Positions 36,563 to 44,210 of a DNA stretch of 64,000 bases are shown here, piece by piece. The notes below the pieces were generated by a model that saw only the letters and a list, made by a program, of their open reading frames with translations, did no database searches and was not told the origin of the DNA. The DNA comes from Cellulomonas pakistanensis (GTDB lineage: Bacteria > Actinomycetota > Actinomycetes > Actinomycetales > Cellulomonadaceae). The stretch spans positions 96,231-160,230 of the forward strand of contig NZ_BONO01000006.1 in assembly GCF_016862755.1 (NCBI RefSeq), in the 5' to 3' direction. Within the stretch, counting starts at the first letter, position 1, and each line of letters begins with the position of its first letter. The translations under genes were made by a program, and so were the position numbers.

Positions 36563-37323
36563 CAGAACAGCGGCCAGGGCACCGCCGGCATCTCGCCCTC
36601 CGGGCCGGGGAACCGCGGCGCGGCCAGCAGCCGCTCGCACCGCGCCGCGAGCGCGTCCACCTCGGCGGCGTCGAGCAGCACGGCGAGCACCGGCCGCAGG
36701 TCGCCGTCGAGCCCCGCGCGCACCCGCTGCACGCCCGCGACCTCGTCCGCGGTCAGGTCCTCGCCCAGCCAGCCCCACAGCACGGTGCGCAGCCGCGGCT
36801 CGACGTGGAACGTCACGCCGTGGTCGACGCCGAGCCGCCGGCCGTCGGGCATCGCCAGCACGTGGCCGCCCTTGCGGTCGGCGTTGTTGAGCAGCACGTC
36901 CAGCACGGCCATCCGGCGCAGCGCGGGGGAGTCCTCGTGCACGAGCGTGACCGGGTGGCCGTCCTCGTCGCCGCCCTCCAGCACGGTGCGCGCGCCGTCG
37001 GGCACGGCCGCCGACGGCACCACGTCCACCGGGTCCTGGTCGGCGTCCGGCTCCTGCCAGAGCTGCACCATGCCGGGGCCGAGCGGGCCGTCGCGCAGCC
37101 AGGTGCGCGGGACGACGCCCCAGCCGGTCGCCTCGGACACGAGGTACGCGGCGACCTCGCGGTTCGCGAGCGTGCCGTCGGGGAAGTCCCACAGCGGCTT
37201 CTCGCCCGCGACCGGCTTGTAGACGACGCGCGTCCCGGCCAGCTCGGCGAGGAACGTCGCGTTCGACGCCGTCGTGATCCGGCCGACGACCGCGAGCTCG
37301 CCGTCCGGGTCGACCTCCGTCAC
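36562..37323 (-). CDS. SCO1664-family protein (PI3/4-kinase-like fold)
   Basis: 253 residues, a conserved actinobacterial family of unknown function distantly related to PI3/4-kinase-like proteins. Visible elements: an ATP-site-like VVYKPVAGEKPLWDFPDGTL, EVAAYLVSEATGWGVVP, a catalytic-loop-like VLDVLLNNADRKGGHVL and an activation DHG in RLGVDHGVTFHVEPRLR. The GTG start overlaps the DUF3090 stop by 4 bp. The trio histidine phosphatase, DUF3090 and this protein is conserved in actinobacteria (e.g. mycobacteria), which points to a shared pathway not yet assigned. Confidence 0.88.
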   Translation of the reverse strand: MTEVDPDGELAVVGRITTASNATFLAELAGTRVVYKPVAGEKPLWDFPDGTLANREVAAYLVSEATGWGVVPRTWLRDGPLGPGMVQLWQEPDADQDPVDVVPSAAVPDGARTVLEGGDEDGHPVTLVHEDSPALRRMAVLDVLLNNADRKGGHVLAMPDGRRLGVDHGVTFHVEPRLRTVLWGWLGEDLTADEVAGVQRVRAGLDGDLRPVLAVLLDAAEVDALAARCERLLAAPRFPGPEGEMPAVPWPLF

Positions 37324-37880
37324 CAGGACGGTGTGGCGGGGCAGTCGTGGCCGTCGGGGTCCACGGGCTCGCCGCACCGCGGGCAGGCGGGCCGGCCCTG
37401 GGCGACCACGCGGCGGGCGCGCTCGGCGAACGCCCGGGCGGTGCCCACGGGCATGCGCAGCACCATCGCCTCCTCGGGCTCCGGGTCCTCGGCGGCGAGG
37501 CGCTCGGCCTCCTCCTCGGACTCGACCTCGACGAGCGGGAACGCCTCGACGACCACCTGCCCGGTCGCCCGGTCGAAGTGCAGCCGCATCTGGCCGAGGC
37601 GGAAGTCCTCCTCGACCGGCTGCTCGACCGGGTCGGCGTCGAGCAGCTCGGCGAACGCCTCGGCCGGGACGCTGTACCGGTTGCCGTCGAGGGTCATGAG
37701 CTCGTCGAGGATCTCGTCGATCTTCTCGGCGAGCGTCGCGGCCCACTGCTTCTCCATCGCGACGCTCGTCAGCCGGCGGCCGGTGCGCGCCTGGAGGTAG
37801 AAGGTGCGCGCACCCGGCCGGCCCACGGTGCCGATGACGGCGCGGTCGGGCCAGTCGTGCAGGTGGAGGAGGGTGGCCAT
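37320..37880 (-). CDS. DUF3090 family protein
   Basis: 186 residues. The family pattern is clear: FYLQARTGRRLTSVAMEKQQ-like segment (here ..VAMEKQWAATLAEK), VEEDFRLGQMRLHFDRATG, and a C-terminal CPRCGEPVDPDGHDC that looks like a treble-Cys zinc site. Function unknown. It overlaps the SCO1664 gene by 4 bp and follows the phosphatase gene by 9 bp, in a three-gene unit. Confidence 0.93.
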   Translation of the reverse strand: MATLLHLHDWPDRAVIGTVGRPGARTFYLQARTGRRLTSVAMEKQWAATLAEKIDEILDELMTLDGNRYSVPAEAFAELLDADPVEQPVEEDFRLGQMRLHFDRATGQVVVEAFPLVEVESEEEAERLAAEDPEPEEAMVLRMPVGTARAFAERARRVVAQGRPACPRCGEPVDPDGHDCPATPSW

Positions 37881-37889
37881 GCCCCCATG

Positions 37890-38609
37890 CTAGGAGCGCG
37901 GGCCGACACCGTCGCGGGCGGCGTCCGCCGGCCCGGCGCCGCCGCCGACCGCCGCGTCCGCCGGGGCGGCCGTCGTGCGGAGCCAGGACAGGTCGCCGGC
38001 GTCCGTGTTGACCGCGACCACGTCGGGCCGCTGCGCGCCGTAGCGGACCACCGCCACCGACGCCGGCCCGGCGTTCAGCCGCTGGAACAGGTCGAGGTGC
38101 ATGCCGAGCGCGTCCGCCAGCACGGCCTTGACCAGGTCGCCGTGCGTGACCGCGGCCCAGACGGCGCCGGGTCCGTGCTCGGCCTCGACCGCGGCGTCCT
38201 GCTCGCGGACCGCGGCGACCGCCCGCGCCTGCATCGCGGCGAGCGACTCGCCGCCCGGGAACACCGCCGCGGACGGCTGGCCCTGGACGGTCCGCCACAG
38301 CGGCTCCTCGGCGAGCTCGCGGAGCGGGCGGCCCTGCCAGGCGCCGTAGTCGCACTCGGTGAGCCGGTCCTCGACCCGCAGCGGCGGGCCGCCGGCCTGG
38401 CGGGCGAGCAGCGCGTCGGCCGTCTCGCGGCAGCGCTCGAGCGGGCTGGTGACGACCGCGACCAGGGGCACGACGGCGAGCCGCTCCCCGGTCGCGCGCG
38501 CCTGCTCGTGCCCCACGGCGTCGAGCAGCACGCCCGGGGTGCGGCCGGCGAGGACGCCGGTGGCGTTGGCGGTGGTGCGGCCGTGGCGGACGAGGAGGAC
38601 GGTGGCCAT
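37890..38609 (-). CDS. Histidine phosphatase superfamily protein (MSMEG_4193-type)
   Basis: 239 residues. The phosphohistidine motif LLVRHGRTTANATGVLAGRTPG places the nucleophile at His9; TSPLERCRETADAL, the acid ECDYGAWQGR and the second His in VTHGDLVKA complete the active site. This is the phosphoglycerate-mutase-like subgroup tied to DUF3090 and SCO1664. The C-terminal 30 residues are Ala/Gly-rich. First gene of the trio. Confidence 0.92.
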   Translation of the reverse strand: MATVLLVRHGRTTANATGVLAGRTPGVLLDAVGHEQARATGERLAVVPLVAVVTSPLERCRETADALLARQAGGPPLRVEDRLTECDYGAWQGRPLRELAEEPLWRTVQGQPSAAVFPGGESLAAMQARAVAAVREQDAAVEAEHGPGAVWAAVTHGDLVKAVLADALGMHLDLFQRLNAGPASVAVVRYGAQRPDVVAVNTDAGDLSWLRTTAAPADAAVGGGAGPADAARDGVGPRS

Positions 38610-38691
38610 GCCCCGAGCCTAGGCACCTGACCCGGGTGAATGCGGGCCCGCGGCCTGCGGTGACGCCCCCCGCCCGCCGATGGGAGGAGTG

Positions 38692-41001
38692 ATGAACTCC
38701 CACCGGACCCGGAGCCCACGGGCCCACGCCCCCCGCGCGCTGCTGCTGCTCGCCGGCCTCCTCGTCGCCGCCGCGGGCGTCGTCGAGACCACCTGCGTGG
38801 CGCCCGGCCTGACCACCACCGCGGGCGCGCTCGCCGCCGCGGCGGGGGCCGGGGTGCTCACCGCGCGCCTCCCGCACACCTCGGTGGACGAGCGCGAGCT
38901 GTGGCGGTGGGTCGCCCGAGGCTGCTGGGCCGTCGCGGCCGGGATGGCCGCGGAGACGGCGCTCGCGGCGCTGCTCGACGGGGCGGCCCCGGGCCGGGCC
39001 GCGGGCGGTCCGCTCACCGTCGGCGCCGTGCTCGGCTGCGTCCTCGCCTACCAGGGCCTGGTGCGCTGGAACCGGTACCGGACCACGGCCGCGGAGCCCG
39101 GCGACTGGCTGGGCGGCCTGAGCTGGCTGCTGGCCGCCGCCGCCCTCGTGCTCACGGTGCTGCACCACGTCCGGACCACGGCCGCGGGCCCCGGGTGGGC
39201 GCTCGAGGGGCACGTGACCCGGCTGTCGGTGCTGCTGATCCTCGTCGGCACCACCCTGACCGTGACCCTGCTGAGCGGCCTGCACCGCGACGTCCGGGCA
39301 TGGACCCTCGCGGGCGGGCTGGCGGCGATGGCCGGGCTGGAGGCGGTCGGGGCGCACCACCTGGTGCTCGGCCCCGAGCCGGCGGTCGACGCCGCGCTCG
39401 TCCCGGCGGCGTGGGCCTCGGTGGTGGTGGTCGCCGCGTGGATGACCCTGCTGCCCCCCGCGCCGAACCCCGTCCGGTACGCCTCGTCGCAGGTGCTCAC
39501 GGTCGGGTCGCTGCTGGTGATCGTCTGCGGCGCGGGCCTGCTGCTCGCGCACGGGCTGGGCCCGGGCGGGCCGGCCGCGGTCCCGGTGCTGGCGACGCTC
39601 GCGGTGCTCGGCGGCTGCGCCCGCGTGCTCCGGACGCTCCGGGACCTCGCCCAGCTCGCCAGCACGCGGGTCGAGGCCCGGACCGACCCGCTCACGGGCG
39701 TCGCGAACCGGCGGGCGTTCCTGGAGTCGCTCGCGGGGACCCAGCGCCGGGGCGCCGCGCTGCTGGTCGTCGACCTCGACCGGTTCAAGGAGGTCAACGA
39801 CCGGTACGGGCACGCGGCCGGCGACGCGGTGATCGGGGTGACGGCGGGCCGGCTGCGCGAGGAGCTCGCCGGGCGCGGGGTGCTCGCCCGGCTCGGCGGC
39901 GACGAGTTCGCGGTCGTGCTGGACGACCCGGACGTCGCCCGGGCGGCGGCGATCGCGGAGGCGATGCGCGCCGCGGTGCAGGTGCCCGTCGACGTGGCCG
40001 GCCGGATCGTGCGGATCGACGCCAGCATCGGGGTGTCCAGCACCGAGCTGGGCGAGCGCGACCACCCCGAGCTGCTGCGGTGGGCCGACGCCGCGATGTA
40101 CGCCGCGAAGCAGGCCGGCGGCGGGGTGCGTGTCTACGACGAGGCGGTCGACGCGCACGAGCGCGACCAGCGGGCGCTCGCCGACGACCTGCGGGCCATG
40201 CTGACCGGCGGCGGGGGAGGCGGCCGGCACGGCGAGGTGGTGCTGCACTTCCAGCCGCAGCTCGACTGCCGCGACGGGTCCGTCGTCGGCATGGAGGCGC
40301 TGGCGCGCTGGCGGCACCCGGAGCGGGGGCTGCTGCCGCCGGTCGCGTTCATCGACCTCGCGGAGCAGCACGGCGTGATGTTCGCGCTCACGACCGAGGT
40401 CCTCGACCAGGCCGCGCGGCAGGCGGCCCGGTGGCGCGCGGCCGGCCGGGACTTCCCGGTCGCCGTGAACCTGTCGACCTCCTGCCTGGAGCACCCGCGG
40501 CTGATCGAGGTCGTGGACGACGTGCTCGCCCGGACGGGGCTGCCCGCCGAGGGGCTGGTCGTGGAGATCACCGAGACCACGCTGATGCACGACCCCGCGC
40601 ACGCGGTGGCGGTCACCCGGGCCGTGGCGGAGCGCGGCGTGGGTGTGAGCATCGACGACTACGGGTCGGGCTACTCGTCGCTCACCTACCTCAACGAGCT
40701 GCCCGCCCGAGAGCTCAAGCTCGACCGGTCGTTCACCGCCCGGCTGACGTCGGACGAGCGGACGCACGCGATCGTGTCCGGCACGGTGGACCTCGCGCAC
40801 CACCTCGGCCTGCGGCTGATCGCGGAGGGCGTCGAGGACGCCGGCACGTCCGCGGTGCTGCGCGAGCTCGGGTGCGACCGCACGCAGGGGTACCTGCACA
40901 GCCGCCCGCTGCCCGCCGACGACGTGACGGCGTGGCTGCGCGAGCACGACCGCGCGGTGGGTCGCGTGCCGGCGCTGCCGTCGCCGCGGCGGGGGAGCTG
41001 A
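38692..41001 (+). CDS. Membrane GGDEF-EAL protein (c-di-GMP synthesis/breakdown)
   Basis: 769 residues. About eight N-terminal membrane segments (residues 12-310) form a MASE-like sensor, followed by a GGDEF domain with an intact GGDEF (402-406) and an EAL domain (EAL at 535-537, DDYGSGYSSLTYL later). Both catalytic signatures look intact, so it could both make and degrade c-di-GMP. The inhibitory I-site (RxxD five residues before GGDEF) reads RGVL and is lost. ATG 38692 follows a GGAGGAG site and is preferred over ATG 38680, which lies upstream of that site. This is the only c-di-GMP gene in the window. Confidence 0.93.
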   Translation: MNSHRTRSPRAHAPRALLLLAGLLVAAAGVVETTCVAPGLTTTAGALAAAAGAGVLTARLPHTSVDERELWRWVARGCWAVAAGMAAETALAALLDGAAPGRAAGGPLTVGAVLGCVLAYQGLVRWNRYRTTAAEPGDWLGGLSWLLAAAALVLTVLHHVRTTAAGPGWALEGHVTRLSVLLILVGTTLTVTLLSGLHRDVRAWTLAGGLAAMAGLEAVGAHHLVLGPEPAVDAALVPAAWASVVVVAAWMTLLPPAPNPVRYASSQVLTVGSLLVIVCGAGLLLAHGLGPGGPAAVPVLATLAVLGGCARVLRTLRDLAQLASTRVEARTDPLTGVANRRAFLESLAGTQRRGAALLVVDLDRFKEVNDRYGHAAGDAVIGVTAGRLREELAGRGVLARLGGDEFAVVLDDPDVARAAAIAEAMRAAVQVPVDVAGRIVRIDASIGVSSTELGERDHPELLRWADAAMYAAKQAGGGVRVYDEAVDAHERDQRALADDLRAMLTGGGGGGRHGEVVLHFQPQLDCRDGSVVGMEALARWRHPERGLLPPVAFIDLAEQHGVMFALTTEVLDQAARQAARWRAAGRDFPVAVNLSTSCLEHPRLIEVVDDVLARTGLPAEGLVVEITETTLMHDPAHAVAVTRAVAERGVGVSIDDYGSGYSSLTYLNELPARELKLDRSFTARLTSDERTHAIVSGTVDLAHHLGLRLIAEGVEDAGTSAVLRELGCDRTQGYLHSRPLPADDVTAWLREHDRAVGRVPALPSPRRGS

Positions 41002-41035
41002 GACCGGCGCGCCGCGGGTGGCGGCGCCGGTGGGC

Positions 41036-41041
41036 TACCGT
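41036..41041 (+). promoter_or_regulatory. Leaderless-type -10 box of the flavoprotein gene
   Basis: TACCGT begins 12 nt before GTG 41048, with no ribosome binding site. Confidence 0.5.
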
Positions 41042-41047
41042 CGCCCG

Positions 41048-42280
41048 GTGCGGACGGCGGGAGTGGTCGGCGGCGGCCCGGCGGGGCTGATCGCCGCTGA
41101 GGTGCTGGCGGGGGCCGGCGTGGCGGTCACGGTGTACGACCGGATGCCGTCCCCGACCCGCAAGTTCCTGCTCGCCGGGCACGGCGGGCTCAACATCACC
41201 CACTCCGAGCCCCGCGACCGGCTGCTGGGCCGGTACGGCGACGCCGCCGACCTGCTCGCGCCGATGGTCGAGGCGTTCACCCCGGACGACCTGCGGGCGT
41301 GGTGCGCGGGGCTCGGCGAGGAGACCTTCGTCGGCACGAGCGGCCGGGTGTTCCCGCGGTCCTTCCGGGCGACGCCGCTGGTGCGCGCGTGGCTGGCGCG
41401 GCTCGACGACCTCGGGGTGCGGGTCGAGCGGCGGCAGCGCTGGGACGGCTGGGCCGACGACGGCGCGACCCTGCGGCTCACGGGCGTGGGCGGCGCGGTG
41501 CACGGCGACCGTCGCGAGGTCGCGCACGACGTCGTGCTGTTCGCGCTCGGCGGCGCGTCCTGGCCCCGGCTGGGGTCGGACGGCTCGTGGGTGGCGCGGT
41601 TCGCGGAGCGGGGCGTCGCGGCGGCGCCGCTGCGCGCGGCGAACGTCGGGGTGCGCGTCGGCTGGACCGCCGGGTTCGCGGAGCGGTTCCAGGGCGTGCC
41701 GCTCAAGCACGTGGCGGTGTCCGTGCGCGGCTCGGGGCGGCCCGCCGTGCGCGGCGACGCGATGGTGACGCGGACCGGCCTGGAGGGCGGGCCGCTGTAC
41801 GCGACCGGGGCGGCGGTCCGCGCGGCGCTGGACGCCGGCGGCTGCGTCCTCGAGCTCGACCTGCGGCCGGACACGCCCGCCGAGCGGCTGGCGGACCGGC
41901 TCGCCCGGCGCCGGCCGAAGGACTCGCGGTCGACGTGGCTCCAGCGGTCCGTCGGGCTGGACCCGGTCGCGGTCGGCCTGCTCCGGGAGGCGACCGGCAA
42001 CGCCGTGCCTGACGACCCGGCCGCGGTGGCGGCGCTGCTCAAGGCGGTGCCGGTCGCGGTGCCCGAGGTGATGCCGATCGAGAAGGCCATCTCCAGCGCC
42101 GGCGGCATCCGGTGGTCGGAGGTCGACGACCGGCTGATGCTGCGCGCGCTGCCGGGGACGTTCGTGGCGGGGGAGATGCTCGACTGGGAGGCGCCCACCG
42201 GGGGGTACCTGCTGCAGGCGTCGTTCAGCACCGGGGTCGCCGCGGCGCGCGGGATGCTCGGGTGGCTCGCGGGACGGTGA
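41048..42280 (+). CDS. HI0933/YhiN-family FAD-dependent oxidoreductase
   Basis: 410 residues. N-terminal dinucleotide fold VVGGGPAGLIAAEVLAGAG and the family signature GHGGLNITHSEP are followed by GRVFPRSFRATPL and a C-terminal SSAGGIRW...AGEMLDWEAPTGGYLLQASFSTG that closes the FAD site. Members of this family include BaiN-type reductases but most have no known substrate. GTG 41048 starts directly at the FAD-binding fold. Confidence 0.92.
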   Translation: MRTAGVVGGGPAGLIAAEVLAGAGVAVTVYDRMPSPTRKFLLAGHGGLNITHSEPRDRLLGRYGDAADLLAPMVEAFTPDDLRAWCAGLGEETFVGTSGRVFPRSFRATPLVRAWLARLDDLGVRVERRQRWDGWADDGATLRLTGVGGAVHGDRREVAHDVVLFALGGASWPRLGSDGSWVARFAERGVAAAPLRAANVGVRVGWTAGFAERFQGVPLKHVAVSVRGSGRPAVRGDAMVTRTGLEGGPLYATGAAVRAALDAGGCVLELDLRPDTPAERLADRLARRRPKDSRSTWLQRSVGLDPVAVGLLREATGNAVPDDPAAVAALLKAVPVAVPEVMPIEKAISSAGGIRWSEVDDRLMLRALPGTFVAGEMLDWEAPTGGYLLQASFSTGVAAARGMLGWLAGR

Positions 42281-42390
42281 GGCGCTCGCGGACCGGGCCT
42301 GTGGACGACGGCCGGGCGGGCTCGGAGCGGCCCTAGGGTCGGGAGCGGCGGGCCGGTGCGGTCCGCCGGTCGACGTGAGGAGGCGTGCCG

Positions 42391-42807
42391 ATGCCCGTCC
42401 CGAGTGACGACGCGTCGGTGCTCTGGAGCGAGGCGTGGTGGGCGGAGTTCCTCACGTCGCCGGCCGTCGCCGGGGTCGCGGCGCTCGTCGCGGCGGCGAT
42501 CAGCCTCGTCGTGTCCGCACGCCGCATCCGCGCCGACCGTGACCTCGCCGCGGAGCAGCACGCCGAGGCGCGCCGGGCGGCGGACCGGCTGCGGGCCCAG
42601 GCGCTCGCGGATGCCCGGGCGGAGCGCTGGTGGGGCATGTACCAGTGGACCCTGGCCCGGCTGGACGTCGTCGACCCGCACCGGGCCGATCGACTCCTGT
42701 GCACCCTGGAAAGTCAGGCTCCCGGGCCCGCGGAACGGGCCCTAGTGTGGGCGGCGAACGACCTGCTGGCGATGGCGACGGAAGGTGCTCCCGACGATGA
42801 TGCGTGA
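42391..42807 (+). CDS. Hypothetical protein with one membrane helix
   Basis: 138 residues. A single membrane segment (GVAALVAAAISLVV, about residues 27-43) is followed by an Arg/Ala-rich helix with coiled-coil character (EQHAEARRAADRLRAQALADARAE) and an acidic end. ATG 42391 has AGGAGG 7 nt upstream. No family recognised. The next small gene starts before its stop, so the two are likely co-translated. Confidence 0.7.
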   Translation: MPVPSDDASVLWSEAWWAEFLTSPAVAGVAALVAAAISLVVSARRIRADRDLAAEQHAEARRAADRLRAQALADARAERWWGMYQWTLARLDVVDPHRADRLLCTLESQAPGPAERALVWAANDLLAMATEGAPDDDA

Positions 42808-43024
42808 CGACGCGGGCCCGCTCCGGATCGACGGACTCGGCCCGGATCTGGTGCTCGTGGACCGCAGCACCGGGCGCGAGATCCCGGTCGAGCTGCGGAG
42901 GCGCGCGCGACGAAGGCTCGACGCGGAGACGCTCGCGTCGATCCGTGCGAGGGACGCCCGCCTGGAGGCGCGGTTCGCCGCCGAGGACGCGGCTGCCGCG
43001 GAGGCGGCACGCGGGTCGCGCTGA
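42797..43024 (+). CDS. Small hypothetical protein
   Basis: 75 residues from ATG 42797; starts at 42785 (GTG) or 42800 (ATG) are also possible. The N-terminal half looks like a small beta-rich unit (LRIDGLGPDLVLVDRSTGREIPVE) and the rest is a charged helix rich in Arg and Ala. It overlaps the preceding gene by 11 bp. No family recognised. Confidence 0.6.
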   Translation: MMRDDAGPLRIDGLGPDLVLVDRSTGREIPVELRRRARRRLDAETLASIRARDARLEARFAAEDAAAAEAARGSR

Positions 43025-43055
43025 GCGCGTGACCGGCCCGGGACGGGCCGCTGGG

Positions 43056-43126
43056 AGCGGATGACGGGAATCGAACCCGCGTAGCCAGTTTGGAAGACTG
43101 GGGCTCTACCATTGAGCTACATCCGC
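43056..43126 (-). tRNA. tRNA-Gly (anticodon TCC)
   Basis: 71 nt on the minus strand. The acceptor stem pairs GCGGATG with CATCCGC. The D-loop AGCTCAATGGTAGAGC, anticodon loop ctTCCaa and T-loop GGTTCGATTCC are canonical. The 3' CCA is not encoded. A short hairpin lies past its 3' end near 43034-43050. Confidence 0.95.
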
Positions 43127-43245
43127 GCAGGCCCGCCAGGACGGGCCGCCGGACCAGGGTACCGGTTCCGCCGGGCCACCCCGTGCCCCGCGCGCCGCAC
43201 CGCCCCGGGAGCGGGGGCACCCGGCGCCACTAGACTCCGGCGCAA

Positions 43246-43319
43246 CGGGATGTGGCGCAGGTTGGTAGCGCGTCCGCTTTGGGAGCGGAAGGTCGTCGGT
43301 TCGAATCCGTCCATCCCGA
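43246..43319 (+). tRNA. tRNA-Pro (anticodon TGG)
   Basis: 74 nt. The acceptor stem pairs CGGGATG with CATCCCG. Anticodon arm TCCGC-TTTGGGA-GCGGA and T-loop GGTTCGAATCC are canonical. No CCA is encoded. It is divergent from tRNA-Gly. Confidence 0.95.
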
Positions 43320-43404
43320 CTCCGAGCCGTCCCGCGGCGCAGCCGCAGCGCCGGCGTCGCGCCGGCTTCTGCCGACCCCCACGGCCTTCGGCGGTGCCGA
43401 GATC

Positions 43405-43449
43405 GCAGAACATGCTGGGTTCAGCGCCGCTGAAGCCGACGTCTTCTGC
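43405..43449 (+). repeat. Imperfect inverted repeat after tRNA-Pro
   Basis: Arms 43405-43425 and 43429-43449 around a 3-nt loop match at 16 of 21, with strong ends (gcagaa/ttctgc) and centre (ttcagc/gctgaa). It lies 86 bp past tRNA-Pro in the gap before DoxX and may terminate or process the tRNA transcript. Confidence 0.4.
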
Positions 43450-43515
43450 AGGCTCGACGCCGCGCGGCCCCGCCGCGTCGCCCGCACGCGCCGACCGCCC
43501 ACCTGTGGTCTGATG

Positions 43516-43535
43516 GGTAGACGAACTCGTCTACC
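43516..43535 (+). promoter_or_regulatory. Operator-like palindrome upstream of doxX
   Basis: ggtagacga (43516-43524) and tcgtctacc (43527-43535) form perfect 9-bp arms around 2 nt, ending a few bases before the ribosome binding site of the DoxX gene. Size and symmetry suit a TetR-type or similar dimeric repressor. No regulator gene is adjacent. Confidence 0.6.
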
Positions 43536-43548
43536 TCAGGAGGCCGGC

Positions 43549-44025
43549 ATGGCACGGGCAGCAGCGCGCGGGCAGCAGCACGAGCACGAGCGGGGGACCG
43601 GTCGCCGCACCGCCGGCGACGCCCTGCGCACCGTCGGCCGCGTGGCGCTCGGCGGTGCCCTCGCGTTCGCCGGGACCAGCCACCTCACGTTCGCCCGCGA
43701 GGAGTTCACCGCCCAGGTGCCCGAGTCGATCCCGTTCCCGGAGGACCCGGTCGTCCTCGCGTCCGGCGTGGTGGAGATCGCCCTGGGCGCCGCGCTCGTC
43801 GCCGCCCCGCGCCGGTACCGCCCGGCGGTGGGCTGGGTCGCCGCGGCGTTCTTCGTCGCCGTGTTCCCGGGCAACATCTCGCAGTACCTGACCCGCACCG
43901 ACGCGTTCGGCCTCGACACGGACGCCAAGCGGCTCGCGCGCCTGCCGTTCCAGGCGGTGCTGGTGGCCGGGTCCCTGTGGTCGACCGGCGCCTGGCGCGC
44001 GTGGCGGGCCCGGCGCCGGGGCTAG
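43549..44025 (+). CDS. DoxX-family membrane protein
   Basis: 158 residues with about four membrane segments after a His/Glu/Arg-rich N-terminus: ALGGALAFAGTSHLTFAREEF, LASGVVEIALGAALVA, AVGWVAAAFFVAVFPGNISQYL and FQAVLVAGSLW. The SHLTFAR..F and PGNI motifs place it in the DoxX group, implicated in thiol/oxidative stress handling in mycobacteria. ATG 43549 has CAGGAGG 6 nt upstream, and the operator-like palindrome directly ahead suggests repressor control. Confidence 0.86.
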   Translation: MARAAARGQQHEHERGTGRRTAGDALRTVGRVALGGALAFAGTSHLTFAREEFTAQVPESIPFPEDPVVLASGVVEIALGAALVAAPRRYRPAVGWVAAAFFVAVFPGNISQYLTRTDAFGLDTDAKRLARLPFQAVLVAGSLWSTGAWRAWRARRRG

Positions 44026-44210
44026 GCACCCTTTGGCGGCGGTGCGCGCCCGTGGCGTAGGCTGCGTGGGCCGGTGCGGCGAGCCATGCCCGCGCGCGCC
44101 GAAGCGTGCCGCCCCTCGGGGTAGAGCGGGGAACCGCCCGACCGGCCCGCCCCAGCGCCCACGCCGGGCCCCCCGGCGCAGACGAATCCGAGCAGTTGGA
44201 GAGCACTGAA

